A DNA stretch of 64,000 nucleotides from Macrobrachium rosenbergii (GCF_040412425.1 NC_089762.1:22082147-22146146), one strand, 5' to 3'. Shown: positions 26,492 through 42,280, counted from the stretch's first letter. The notes: generated by a model not told the origin, from the sequence alone. Numbers and translations: made by a program.

Positions 26492-26738
26492 AGCTTGACT
26501 TTGCTGGTATTGATCATTTACGCGTTACTTTTGACTTTGCTGATATTTAGCCATTTACGCGATACTTTTGACTGCTGATATTTAGCCATTAACGCGATAA
26601 TTTTGACTTTACGCAATACTTTTGACTCTGCTGATATTTAGCCATTTACAGGATACTTTTGAATTTGCTGATATTTAGCCATTTACGCGATATTTTTTAC
26701 TTTGTTGATATTTAGCCATTTACGCGTTACTTTGCCTT
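26492..26738 (+). repeat. 37-38-bp minisatellite, ~6.5 copies
   Basis: The unit is approximately TTTGCTGATATTTAGCCATTTACGCGATACTTTTGAC. Some copies are shortened, for example near 26570-26620. Confidence 0.93.
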
Positions 26739-27383
26739 TTTCCATTTCTGGGGGGAAAGACTGAGACGGACAGTGAATGCCTCAAACTGGATGTCACTGC
26801 AGGAAAAAGTAAAGAATGGGATGGCGGGAGAAACATGATGTAGGATGACTGAGAAAAAAAAAAAACAGTTTATTAGCTGAAAAATACGGGAAAGTGATAA
26901 TAAGGGCATTATCTGATAATACTGAATGCCCATTGTATGTCCTAAAACTCAGCGAGCTCAGTCACAGCAACGTTTCCGGCAAAAAAGGCCACCGCATAGA
27001 CGCGGCGATGTATCAATGGCCGTTCTTCATCCGCTGTTAATCACCTAATGAGTTGTCCCATTACCAGTTTATTGTTCGAAGCCAGTCATCAAAGGATCCT
27101 TTGTCTGACGCCGAAGAACGGAGGGTGGAAAAAGAATCAATGAATGATCATCATCCATGAACAACAATGTAATGCAATTAGGGTATCCACGTCGCTGAAA
27201 TTATACACCTGCTTTTCCAAATTATATATTCGTGCGCTTTCATTTAGCGTTCACGATGGGCGCTTTTTATCTAAGGCACTTCAGTGCGGGAAACCCGGTA
27301 AATGCAGGGGAAAAATGGAATTCAGTCAGGAGGTTCAGCGTTTGCTGTTTACAATGATCATAACATTTTTAAGTCTAATCTTG

Positions 27384-27385
<2 letters not shown>

Positions 27386-27445
<60 letters not shown>
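27386..27445 (+). repeat. (TC)n microsatellite
   Basis: About 30 TC units. Confidence 0.95.
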
Positions 27446-27447
<2 letters not shown>

Positions 27448-27774
27448 CTAGGAACATAGCGACATATAAATAAATAGAATATTTTTACATTAGGTTTTCT
27501 GACTGAACTTCGAACTGAAATCCTTTGTCAAACCCAAGCCTGAAGCAAAGGGAGGGGGTTGGGAGTTGGGGTTGGGGGTTGGGAAGGGAAACAGAATCGC
27601 GAGGAAAGGCAAAAAAGTTTGGTCCCCGAGAGATATTACCGATAAGCCTCTAGGGAAAGGACAGGTTATAAGAATTAGAGCTAACTGAAACAAGAAAGAA
27701 CTCCGAAGACCGAAGGTACTGAGTCTGATACTATCTATTCACTCGACAAGAGATGCTTGTCCTCTTCATGAAAG

Positions 27775-27930
27775 ACCCCGTAGGGGGGTAGTGCTACCAG
27801 TGTACCTCACGCTGTGCACTGTAGGCATTACCTACGGTTGTTTGCAGCGTCCCTTGGCCCCCTAGCTGCAACCCCTTTCATTCCTTTTACCGTACCTCCG
27901 TTCATATTCTCTTTCTTCCATCTTACCTTC
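27775..27930 (+). mobile_element. SINE-like element, 5' half (copy 3a)
   Basis: It begins CCCCGTAGGGGGGTAGTGC and carries GTGCACTGTAGGCATTAC, GCAGCGTCCCTTGGCCCCCTAGCTGCAACC and TTCATATTCTCTTTCTTCCAT. It then stops where the next copy starts. Confidence 0.85.
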
Positions 27931-28233
27931 CACTCCGTAGGGGTGTAGTGTCGTCAGTGCATCTCACGTGGTGCACTGTAGGCATTACTTAAGGGTCTTT
28001 GCAGCGTCCCTTCGACCCCTAGCTGTAGCCTCTTTCATTCCTTTTACGGTACCTCCATTCATATTCTGTCCTCCATCTGACTTTCCACCTTCTCTAACAA
28101 TTACTTCATAGTGCAACTGCGAGGTTTTCCTCCTGTTCCCCTTTCAAACCTTCTTGCTGTCAATTTCTTTTTCAGAGCTGATTGACCTCATAGGTCCCAG
28201 TGCTTGGCCTTTGGCCTAAATATTATATTCCTG
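27931..28233 (+). mobile_element. SINE-like element, full-length copy (copy 3b)
   Basis: It runs from CACTCCGTAGGGGTGTAGTG through GTGCACTGTAGGCATTAC, TTCATAGTGCAACTGCGAGG and CAGAGCTGATTGACCTCATAGGTCCCAGTGCTTGGCCTTTGGCC to an ATATTATATTCC tail. I see no clear RNA polymerase III A/B boxes, so the family is called SINE-like. Confidence 0.85.
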
Positions 28234-29022
28234 TCTTTATGAAAGAGTGCCTCAGTTCAACTTAATCTTCGAACCTAAAAAGGCGGACATTGGTAGAAAA
28301 GAACAAAATGTGAAATTCTCGTTTTCAGTCGATTCGTCCATAAGGTTTTGTGTAATTCGAGCCGAGTCCTCTTGAGTATGGTTTCCTGTAATCAATTAGC
28401 ATTCTGGTGGTTTCAGACTCGGTCTAAAACAATAATTCATAAAAAAAAGCCTTTATCGAAATGGAGTTTGCATAAAGTTACACTGTTATCGTATAGGGAA
28501 AATCATCAGTCACCATCTGCTAGCTGCAAACGAGCAGAACCAACTCAACAGTTGCTGGGAACTGTTTTCCCCGTTTCTTATCGTTCCTTGCTTATGAGAA
28601 TTATGTTTTGCGGCAGTCACAGTTAACCTGGTTTTGCCGGTGGAGACAAGTTTCGATAAAGTTAAAGATAAGTTGTCAGATTAGCTAAGCTCCAGTGGTA
28701 TTGCATCAGCGTTGTAACACGTTTTTTGTTTTCCTCGATTTCTGTAACATTCCTGTTTTTGAGAAAATCTGTCGCTTCCTTTGCATTTAGGCTTCATTTA
28801 TTTTTATTCGCCATTACTTCACTTTTTATATCCGTATTGGGTGGAGACGAGATGGGCTGCTCGTCCTGTAGCCTTTCTTGTGTAAAAGTGGTTATGTCAG
28901 AAAATGAATTTAAGAACATAGTGGAGCTAATCAGGTTTTCTTTCACTCCATCAAGCCTTTTCAGAGCACTCTTTGACAGAATCACTCCAGTAATGTGTCT
29001 CAAAATGTTCACTAAGTGGATG
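28234..29022. other. Single-copy sequence, no gene seen
   Basis: Short open frames at 28348-28626 and 28726-29040 carry no recognisable motif; the second runs into the SINE-like copy. Confidence 0.4.
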
Positions 29023-29328
29023 TACTCCGTCGGGGAGTAGGGACATCAGTGCACCCCGTGCGGTGCACTGTAGGCATTCCTTAGGTTCTTTGCAGCTTCC
29101 CTTCGGCCCCTAGCTGCAACCCTTTTCATTCCTTTTGTTCTACCTCCATTCATATTCCTTCTTATATATTTCTTTCCACTCTCCTATCAATTGTTGCATA
29201 GTGCACCTGCTAGGCTTTCCTCCTGTTAAACCTTTCTACTCTCAATTTCCCTTTCAGCGCTGAATGACTTCATAGGTCCCAGCGCTTGGCTTTTGGTCTA
29301 AATTCTGTCTCCCATTCCATTCCCTTAA
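29023..29328 (+). mobile_element. SINE-like element (copy 4)
   Basis: A full-length copy, from ACTCCGTCGGGGAGTAGGGA through GTGCACTGTAGGCATTCC to CAGCGCTGAATGACTTCATAGGTCCCAGCGCTTGGC and a CCATTCCATTCCC tail. Confidence 0.88.
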
Positions 29329-32300
29329 GCGGAGTAATGTAGCAAATTAAGTGACATCTCGGTCATTGTAACTGTAGCCTTGGTATCATACCCATCTGTC
29401 ATTTTTGGAAGTTGATTCTTTAAGTGAGACATGATCGCAAATACCAATAACTGACTGTCATCGCTAAAGGAGGCGTGTATGTCTATACGAAAATATGAAA
29501 CATGTTGACTCTGAAATTCGTAAACTGTTTGTGGAAATATAATTGCATGAAAATATCTTTTAACACCAAACCTGTTTCTCCTATCCGTTAATGGCCGACA
29601 AATCATTAGAAGGACATATCGTAGTTTCAATCTTACATTGCTAACCAAGGGAATTATTTGAACACTTTTTCAAAAGTTGAAATACAAAGTAAAATTTAAA
29701 ATGTCTACAATAAAATCCATTTTTTGTTTATTACACATGAAAGCACCAGAAACTCTGCAGTTTTCAAACGTCCCAACTGCATCAAAGAAACGAAAGTTTT
29801 GAAGTATGAATGCAACACATAATCCCAGAGAAATGAGCGCGTAGTGTACGGTTACAGCCGTTGGGAAGAATAAAGGAAATGAGAAGCGGGAGAGGAAGAG
29901 AAGCATCATTTGATCTCTTCCTTGTGGAGACCTTCAATAAGGACCGAACTCCCAATGAACCAAGGTTCATGAGCAGTTGTAGGAATGAACAAAGACCGTT
30001 TAAATATCTACCGGTATATGATAGGAAATGCGAATCCAAAGACTGTCTCTTGAGCAATACCTTTGGGACATATCAGAACACGGCGTTTAAAGCGAGATTA
30101 TTGTAGTTCATTCCACTCTTAAGCTCTACCCTAAAAGACTAGGAAATAAGACTAGAGCATTTCTGTCATTATTGGTAAAACATGAAATATCTTTCAGCAA
30201 CTAATAAATTTACACCATTGCTTGTCTAAATGGGAATTTGAAGACAAAACCTTGGGCATGGAATTCAAAATCCTTCATCATCTTCACTGAACGTAGGAGA
30301 CGCACCATATAGCTGGGCCAGACAAAATAAAAATAAAAAAAAATTGCAGGAATATGCTTATGATAGGATGCTGAACATAGGAATGATCATATTGCCTTTT
30401 GTATGTCCTGGACTGAAATTTAATATTATGTTTAGTTCGTCGGCTTTTTTTTTCTTAAGTTTGGGAAAATTAAGGGGTTTAATGACGTGGGCTGCAACCT
30501 CGTCCTTTGTCTAGGTACCATGAATATTGATGAGAAATTCCACTTTCTTTACTTGCTTCTTCAAAGGGGAAATTGCTAATAGCTAAAGGAAAGAGGAAAA
30601 ATTGTAAGCGAATATAACATGTAAAAATAAAGGAAATTATTCCTCTGTTTTGTCACCCTTGTCCATAAGCGCTTAGGGCTAGCTTAGACATTTCTCAGGG
30701 AACACAAAATATGATTTTGAATTCTGAAAATATTTCAAGCACTATTTTAATTTGTTTACTGGAAAGGAAAGTTAAAAGCATGGTCAGAGGAGTTTAATAA
30801 AAAAAAGATTCAGTAAGTTACATGTAACCAGAATTCATAATCTTTGAAGGTCCAAGCGCTTGTTTTGTCAAAGGAAAATCAGAATTAAACCGTAGGGTCC
30901 ATTTATTACTTAATGGAAGAGGATTGTTACTAAATTTTAAGCAAGTACAAACTTGCACTAAATTACCCCTTGCTAAGTACACACCTGCGCGCGCGCACAC
31001 ACACACACACACATGTTCACACGCTAGGCCATAGTTGACTTAACCCTCATTTGACTAAACCTTTTCTTTACGACTTCAGTAATCCTGCAAGGTCGAATGA
31101 ATGTAATCTTAATAATACAAAAGTCTCATCTAAAACACCTTAGAAGGAAAATGTCTTTCATTCAAGTCTCTTATTATTCTTCCAAAGCGAGTTAATCATC
31201 TTATCGCAGAGAAGGAAAGCGTCTTTGTGGTTGGGGCCGATAAGCAGAAAGGCGATAAAGAACTCTGCAACGCTGCCGTTGCATAGGGTAACATCATCTT
31301 TATATAGCCAGGCCTGCGTGTTTGCCTCGTCGATCTATGCATCTTATATTAATCCTTCAAATATTTCCAGCCAGGAAATGTCATAGGTGGTGGAGATTTG
31401 CTGAAAAAAATAAAGTCCAGTTTTTATACAAAATAGAAAAAGATTGGTATACTTCTGTTACCGTGGACCTGAATTGAACATCAATATTATACAGGTTGAG
31501 GTAAACTTTAACCCTAAAACTACATTACTACACGTCAGTGTACGTACGCTGAATATAAACTTTAACTGAAATACTGAGCGTGTGATTGATTTGTATGTTC
31601 TCTGGCGTTAAAATTTTAATGGTCATCTGCACCGGAAATATTTTTATTTCATATATTTTGGATGAGGAAATTCAGTTTAAGGTAAAAATTTGAAAATCAG
31701 ATTTCCTTACACTCAGTCCTTGCATACCACGTGAATAATCACTCCTTTACTTTGTAAAGTTGTATAGTAAAAAAATCAGGAAAATTGGAATAAATCAAAT
31801 CTTAAAGAACTGATTGTAATTCGTACCTTTAATTCAAATATTGAATGTTATCGAAAGAGCATTTCACGAAAAAAAATAGATAATTTAAGTAACCTCCATA
31901 TTTTTTTAAACAGTTGCGTCGATGGCCCTTGCTTCTGTAACGCCAGTTTATCCAATCAATGAAGAGCATCCCTCCATTCAAACATTCAACCAGGGACCTA
32001 AATTCAAGAATAATCTCCCTCCAGCATTGGCCTGAAGGCGGGCAGACGACCAATTTCAATATAGTTTGTTGATGGTGGAGGTTTGCTCTATTAGGCAATT
32101 CTCTACCCTGAATATGGATGTGAACTTTGCTCTTGCTTGCTACTCTTGAACTTTCCGGACTAAACTTTAACGAACAGCCGGCGGAAGAGCATCATCTCAC
32201 TGTGGTGTCTGGGTAAGGCTCTCCTCTTCTTTTGACTTAAACCCCGCCATTTTTCTTTCCTCCCATTGTTTTCTTTTCTTGTAACTCGGGTTTGATAACG

Positions 32301-32423
32301 GCAGTAACTTTCTCTTCCTTTCGGCAGTCAGGTAAATACATTTTTTACAATTGGACATTCATAACCTTCTCTTGTTATTATATATTTTTTTGTGACTCCC
32401 CTCTGAACAATGATTTCCCATTC
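29329..32423. other. Single-copy sequence, no gene seen
   Basis: A short CG/CA alternating patch lies at 30987-31013. Otherwise there are only short random reading frames. Confidence 0.4.
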
Positions 32424-32729
32424 CTGTACGGCGTAGTGTCGTCATTGAGGTGCTGCACTGTAGGCATTACGTAAGGTTTTTTCCAGCGTTCCTTCTTCCC
32501 CTAGCTGCAACCTCTTTCATTCCTTTTACAGTACCCGCGTTCGTATTCTCTTTCTTCCATGTTACTTTCCCCTCTCTCCCAACCGTTGTTTCATAGTGGA
32601 ACTGCAACGTTTTCCTTCTGTCACACCTTAAGAAACCTTTTACTCTCTATTTCCCTTCCAGCGCTGAATGACCTCATAGATCCCAGCGCTTAACCTTTGG
32701 CCTTGAATTTATATTCCATTCCATTCCAA
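32424..32729 (+). mobile_element. SINE-like element (copy 5)
   Basis: It runs from CCTGTACGGCGTAGTGTCGTC through CTGCACTGTAGGCATTACGT to CAGCGCTGAATGACCTCATAGATCCCAGCGCTTAACC. It ends with the pentamer tail ATTCCATTCCATTCC. Confidence 0.88.
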
Positions 32730-33070
32730 TGGTTTTGCACGAATGGCCCAATCTCCACTCGTGTAAGAAGGCTGAATAAACTTACATAAATATCATTAAA
32801 TTACTTTAATTTATGAACGCTAGCGATGCCTGATTATAGTCAAGGGACTCCATGAGATTCTCCGCCAACGTTGAATGAAACGCTATTTTGCATGTCCGGA
32901 GGAATAGACGTCAAGAATGATTAGAGAGTGAAAACCAGTTACACGAGATTTAATGTGCGTCAGCTCAATTTCTAAACTTGACTTTTGATTTTCTCTTTGA
33001 TGGAGAGCATTCATCGTTAATTATAAATCAGTTTGCAACGTTCCTTGCTCAAGTATTTCGAGCCGTAGGG

Positions 33071-33071
<1 letters not shown>

Positions 33072-33139
<68 letters not shown>
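33072..33139 (+). repeat. (AAT)n-(ATT)n palindromic microsatellite, first copy
   Basis: AAT units switch directly to ATT units near 33094, so the tract can fold into a hairpin. Confidence 0.93.
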
Positions 33140-33140
<1 letters not shown>

Positions 33141-33206
33141 GGAAATGAAAATTATAAAAATATTAATATACGGCACGGAAAGGAATACATATTTAAGGCC
33201 ACATCT

Positions 33207-33252
33207 AATAATAATAATAATAATAATAATGATAATAATAATAATAATAATA

Positions 33253-33309
<57 letters not shown>
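33207..33309 (+). repeat. (AAT)n-(ATT)n palindromic microsatellite, second copy
   Basis: AAT units with one GAT interruption switch to ATT units near 33252. The tract is about 100 bp long. Confidence 0.93.
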
Positions 33310-33800
33310 GGTGTTGTTTTTATTATCGTATTTGAGTTTAAATATGTGTACTTTTCCATGTCGTATATGTTGATATTTCAAGAATTATAATTTCTTATTT
33401 ATTTGATTCAGTTCTTACCACAAATCTTCCCGTGGCTGAAATGTGAAACAAAAGTTCAGCAAATAACCTCACCTCACATTGCACTGGTCTTCAGTTTTAC
33501 GTGATTATTCACTTGCGTTGGTTGTGCTGACGTTAGAAGTTACCGGCCTGTGTCATAACCCCATTCTCTCGTTGAATTGAATTTAATTACCTGTAATTTC
33601 ATCTAAACGTTAATATCATTTAATTGGGGCGTAGGTATGTGCTTTAACCCTTGCGAATTAGAGAGAAAGGGAAATCGAAGTCATCGGATATTATGCCGCA
33701 TTCATTCATGAGGCTGGCAGTCATTTCCTCGCGGAAGGGAAACGTTCTTTCTAGTCAGCGAGCTCCCAACTGAGCGGAATTTCCGGGTATGATTTTGCTG

Positions 33801-34869
<1,069 letters not shown>

Positions 34870-34934
<65 letters not shown>
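34870..34934 (+). repeat. (TC)n microsatellite
   Basis: About 32 TC units. Confidence 0.95.
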
Positions 34935-34937
<3 letters not shown>

Positions 34938-35334
34938 ATACACCATTTCTAAGGATATTCATGACTTGTTTTGCCGTATTTATAGTTGACTTCCTTCCTT
35001 TGCCATTATGTAAACCATAAGTAGGGTTAAATTCTCCTCTGTCAAGCTTTCTGTTACTTGAAAATACCTTTTATTCATTTTGCTCAGATTTTCCTCTAAT
35101 TTTAGTGAATCTCTTTGCCATACCTGACTCACTTCAATACTCCAGATATTGACTAGTGTCATACCTGCAAAAGGTTGCGTACCAGACCCCAAAGAGTGAC
35201 TAAACATTAAGGTGACATCGTAACTGAATTATTATGCACTTCTGTGTTTTAAGAAATAAAAAGGAATAGTTACGTTACATTTTCCAATCTCATTATTTGT
35301 TTTCATTTTTGTTTCGAGACCATCAATCGTCACT

Positions 35335-35410
35335 GGATCTTTTTTTTTTACATGTAAATTACTTAATCTTTTTAACATGTAAATTATTGGATCTTTTTAC
35401 CATATAAATC
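35335..35410 (+). repeat. Short ~26-bp tandem repeat, 3 copies
   Basis: GGATCTTTTT..ACATGTAAATTA recurs at about 35336, 35366 and 35388 with losses. Confidence 0.7.
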
Positions 35411-35426
35411 ATGATATTATGTATAA

Positions 35427-35650
35427 GTGGGTCCTCGTGCTCCAGTGGTTAGGACGTTTGCTTCTTCAGTGAGAGGTTACCGGGTTCGTGGTCCCAAGCA
35501 AGCCGCAGCACTCTAGGTATTTCCGTTAAATCTCACTGCGTTTCGGTTGTCATAAAGTTATCGACCGAGATGGATCGCAACTAGGGAGAAGAAGGCCATG
35601 GGGCTAGCAGCCTCATCTCAGAAGACTTACCTAGAACCAGAAGGTTAACA
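35427..35650 (+). mobile_element. tRNA-derived SINE
   Basis: The head GTCCTCGTGCTCCAGTGGTTAGGAC contains a recognisable A box (GTGCTCCAGTGGTTAGGAC). About 30 bases later CCGGGTTCGTGGTCC is a degenerate B box. The spacing and the AGTGGTTAGGA signature resemble tRNA-Glu or tRNA-Asp, but the anticodon stem does not pair, so it is not a tRNA gene. A non-tRNA body of about 140 bp follows. Confidence 0.75.
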
Positions 35651-35725
35651 CTTTAGGGAGCTATTGAAACTAGGGGGAAAATCCGTATTGATAAAAGAGT
35701 ATGATGAAAAAACAAAAAGGATATA

Positions 35726-35726
<1 letters not shown>

Positions 35727-35803
<77 letters not shown>

Positions 35804-35871
35804 TGTGTGCGTGCGTGTGTATGTATGCATGTATGTATGTATGTATATATGTATATATATAATTATATATA

Positions 35872-35908
<37 letters not shown>

Positions 35909-35915
35909 ATATATA

Positions 35916-35983
<68 letters not shown>

Positions 35984-35992
35984 ATGTGTATG

Positions 35993-36083
<91 letters not shown>
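35727..36083 (+). repeat. Complex (TA)n/TATG/(GT)n/(CA)n microsatellite block
   Basis: TA at 35730-35800; TGTG and TATG variants to 35920, including (GT)n near 35873-35892; TA at 35925-35975 and 35999-36065; then CA at 36066-36083. Confidence 0.95.
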
Positions 36084-36084
<1 letters not shown>

Positions 36085-36614
36085 AAGCGTGAACTTTGAA
36101 ATTGATATATAGAAATGTCGGCCACTTTACCTAAGCCAAATTAAATGAACAAGTCCCTCTAATTGAATTCACAGCAGGAGTGGAAGTTGATGGTTGTTTG
36201 CTCTTTATGGAAATTGCCCTAAAATGAGATCCCTTTCGCTGACAATTCAGCGGATACATAAAGCTAACAAATAGGTCCAGTCATTTGCATTATTGTTTGG
36301 GACTTAACCATACTGACAAAAATCCGAAGGAAAAGGCTCATATTCCTTATGTGGATATGTACTTATTAATAAAGAACTTTAGAAGACTTTAATATTAATA
36401 TCAGTGCTATAGAATAGATAAATAATATATAAGTAAAAACATAATGACTTGAAGGAGAATCACTGTATCAACTCAGTTTCTTACATTTCATCGCGGGATA
36501 CTCCTGGAGTGGTCAAGAGACAACTCCAGAAATGTATAAGAACGGACTTTATTCACTTTAACAATTGAGATCGAAGTGACACGGATGTATCATCTGAATT
36601 AAAAGCAAACTTCA

Positions 36615-36678
<64 letters not shown>
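36615..36678 (+). repeat. (ATT)n microsatellite, with a TAG-rich patch downstream
   Basis: About 21 ATT units. A degenerate TAG/CAG trinucleotide patch follows at 36758-36812. Confidence 0.93.
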
Positions 36679-36812
36679 TGTAGTGGTAACAATTTGCGTG
36701 TATGCTGTTATAAGACCAGTACCAATTTGCTTACAAGAATATTGAAAAGTTGTACTGTAGTAGTAGTAGTAGCAGTACTAGCAGCAGTAGTAGTAGACTA
36801 GCAGTAGCAGCT

Positions 36813-37499
36813 TGAATGTATGCTTTTATAAGACCAGTACCAGTTATCCTAGAACTTGAACCTGAATATCAGGTGGCTAAAATGATGACAGCACAAATAT
36901 ACCTAAAAGGCCAAGAATACAGGGCTTTTGTAATAAAAAATGGTCACTGGAAAGAAATGCAACATAGATGATGTTTCGCTTGGCTGTCCGTCTGCCAGTA
37001 AACATTTCAGATAGGTAGATTTTTATGTTTTGTCATGTAAGCTGATAAAGAAAAAGCAGATATATATTCTATAAACATTCTTGCAACGAGGATTTTATAC
37101 AGCTATTTCGCATGATGATAAATGCTTGTAACTAATCGTTTCTGACCAATTACTGTATTTCTCTCACGAAATGCGTCAAATTTATACAGATCTGCTTACT
37201 CTCTCGTACCGGGATATATATTGGATTTGGCTGATTTATACCCCTTTTTCTTTTATAAAGATAGTGACGCAACTTAAAATCTTTTCGTTTGAATCCCAGT
37301 ATGTTTTACATTGTCATTGAAACCGTTTTTGTTGTAAACCTTAATGCATTTTTAATGGTGAAATTTCTTGCCAAGCGCTATTTTCCACTTCCCCATTACG
37401 CATGGTAATTAGATAAGAGGGTAGAGATATTAAGCATGACCAAACCTTCTTTACTGTATTTTAAATTTTGCATCCTTTTGCGAGAGTATACGAGTTCTT
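36813..37499. other. Single-copy sequence, no gene seen
   Basis: No gene or repeat was recognised. Confidence 0.4.
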
Positions 37500-37750
37500 A
37501 TTTACTGTACTAACCTGATACACGTATTTGTTTACCTTCCGTATTTGGTGCGCATAATGATTTATTATACTTATTTGATGCGTATATTTCTTTAGCATAC
37601 TTGTATTGTAGACATTTATTTAACATATTTGATACATGCATTGATTTAACATACTTGTTTATAAACGTATTTATTTAACATACTTAATTGATTCACGTAT
37701 GTATTTATTTGATACACTTATTTATTTGCCATACTTATTTAAGATATCGT
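37500..37750 (+). repeat. Degenerate ~32-bp tandem repeat, ~7-8 copies
   Basis: Units resemble ACTTATTTGATACACGTATTTATTTAACAT with substitutions and length changes, for example around 37525, 37570, 37625, 37650, 37690 and 37715. Confidence 0.7.
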
Positions 37751-38114
37751 TCATTTTTCTATTAATGAATCATATATTTTTTTTATTTCTCTTATCTCGT
37801 GGCTGTGTTTGGTTCCGCATTTGGGAAGCTATTCAGTGGAAGCCTCCTAATCACATGAATAGCATTTTGCTGCATGAGTGCACTGCATAAATAGTATTGG
37901 AATTCAGATAAAATAAATGAAAAATGTACGGAACCGTATCTCTAAATATATGATGTTATACAAATTTCCCTATAAATTACTCGCACAGCATATTCGTAGA
38001 GTGTAACTTCAGTTTCATTTGCAATGGCTGCTGTTTTCGTACAACATTTGGTGTGTTGGTCTTACAACAACAAGTAAAGGGGGGAATAAGAAGAAAAAAA
38101 ACCTTTGGACAAAC

Positions 38115-38189
<75 letters not shown>

Positions 38190-38240
38190 AAAGGAATCAG
38201 ATGGGAACTCCGATGGTGAGCGATTGTGTGTGTGTGTGTG

Positions 38241-38290
<50 letters not shown>

Positions 38291-38368
38291 AGAGAGAGAA
38301 GAAACGTGTGTTCGTGTTTGGAGAGCTGGAGGGATCTTGAGCAGAAGCTATGTAGAAGTAGGGTCTTG

Positions 38369-38439
<71 letters not shown>

Positions 38440-38617
38440 CCAGGTAAAAGGAGGGACTTAGGAGAGACAACGAGCTCAAGAAGGGAAAGAGTGAGGGAGA
38501 TGATGTAGATAACGACGTGGAAGAAAGAGAGAAGAGGGTGCAAGGGCAAAGAATTAGTATTAGGAGGGGGTGGAGATAGGTGGCCGCAGCTGAAGGGCTT
38601 TAGAAAAGGGGGCATTC

Positions 38618-38661
<44 letters not shown>

Positions 38662-38869
38662 TTAAAATTTCTAATTAGAAAGGAGGCAGAGAGATTAATA
38701 AACATACAAGAAATGAGAAAAGACAGAGAATAGCGTCTACTCGATTTTTGTTTTCCGAAAGTGCGAAGTGAATAATATTAGAATATGACAACGTGACTAA
38801 ATGCACGGACTGGGAACGAATTAAAAAATGTCATAATGTGAAGAGAGAGAGAGAGAGAGAGAGAGAGAG
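38115..38869 (+). repeat. Cluster of five (GA)n / (TC)n tracts of alternating polarity
   Basis: GA at 38117-38184, (GT) then GA at 38226-38298, TC at 38370-38435, GA at 38621-38657 and GA at 38842-38869. The 242-codon minus-strand open frame across the region consists largely of dinucleotide-encoded SL/RE repeats and is not a gene. Confidence 0.93.
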
Positions 38870-41004
<2,135 letters not shown>

Positions 41005-41100
<96 letters not shown>

Positions 41101-41128
41101 TATATCTATATATATATGTGTGTACATA

Positions 41129-41217
<89 letters not shown>
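41005..41217 (+). repeat. (TA)n microsatellite, two blocks
   Basis: TA at 41011-41095 and 41133-41217, separated by ACACAGTATATC and TGTGTGTACATA variants. Confidence 0.95.
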
Positions 41218-41219
<2 letters not shown>

Positions 41220-42156
41220 TCATATATGCGCTTGTTTATGTGTTAATACCCAGAGTAAATCACTGTTGCACAAAGTTTTCACCATGAATTCAGAGATTAT
41301 CCGTAATAATGAGAAAGGCCTCACATATTCAATTTCTGATATCATTAAAGACCATAGGAGATTTTGGAGGCGAATTAAAGAGAGAAATAAAATAATAAAT
41401 TATTCTTGGTATCGCTCAGCATCTCTGGGTTCTGCTCAAGTCAGGAATGCCTGTGACGTCTGCATTTATAGCTTGAGGCAAGATTAAACGAACCTTGGAT
41501 GTAAAATCATCAGCATAAAAGTGGAGGAAAAAGAGGTCTAACGAAGGTTCCTGAGGAAAGGGATTTCAAGAATTAAGGAAAAGAAAAATATAAAAATATA
41601 ATGGAGAGAGTGATGGAGCCCGGGACAATTACTAGAGCAGTGAACAGAAATAATGGGAGCCTTGTTAACGACTGCAGTTATGCCGGAGTAATATTAAGAG
41701 AAAAATTAGTTGAAGAACAAAATCCTCAATTTTAAGCAGTGGCCAGTGGGGCTCTTTACGGACAGCCTGCCTCGAGCTTAGAAGTAAAGCAATGGCTTGA
41801 AATGCCCAAAGGTTAGACAGCAGCAAGATTAGGAAATAAATCATTTGACCTGAAATGTAATGTAAGCCAGGCAAAATACTCAGGAAATATATGTTAAGCG
41901 TCATTCCAGTTACTTTTACCAAACAGTTAAAAGAGAGAGGAGAAAAATATCTCCGGTACAAATACCATGCTTGAAGTATAACTTGTAAGGACTGGCTTTG
42001 TGTCTGATTGAACCTGAGAATCCTAAGCTCTTTTTGGTTACCAATATGAATCAGCGACATACGATTTATGTTTTACAAGAAAAGGGAAAGAAATTTGTTT
42101 ACTGTAATGTTCGTTTACATGTGTGTCCCAGTTCCTATAGTTCCTATATTGTTTAC

Positions 42157-42158
<2 letters not shown>
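41218..42158. other. Single-copy sequence, no gene assigned
   Basis: An open stretch at 41284-41487 (plus) and one at 41665-42060 (minus) have mixed amino-acid composition but no recognised motif or splice context. Confidence 0.35.
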
Positions 42159-42214
<56 letters not shown>

Positions 42215-42280
42215 GTATATTTGCAAAATATCATATAATATATTATATAATATATAATTTATTTGCAAAATATCATGACA
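42159..42280 (+). repeat. (TA)n followed by a duplicated TTTGCAAAATATCAT segment
   Basis: TA at 42159-42211. Then ATTTGCAAAATATCAT occurs twice, near 42219 and 42260. Confidence 0.9.

Noticed and set aside
35427..35505. Possible tRNA gene
   Set aside because: A and B boxes are present but the anticodon stem and acceptor arm do not pair, so a SINE head is the better reading.
37977..38705. 242-codon minus-strand frame rich in SLSL and RERE
   Set aside because: Most of it is encoded by TC/GA dinucleotide arrays.
41284..41487. 68-codon plus-strand frame starting MNSEIIRNN
   Set aside because: It is short, fused in frame to a TA array, and has no recognisable domain.
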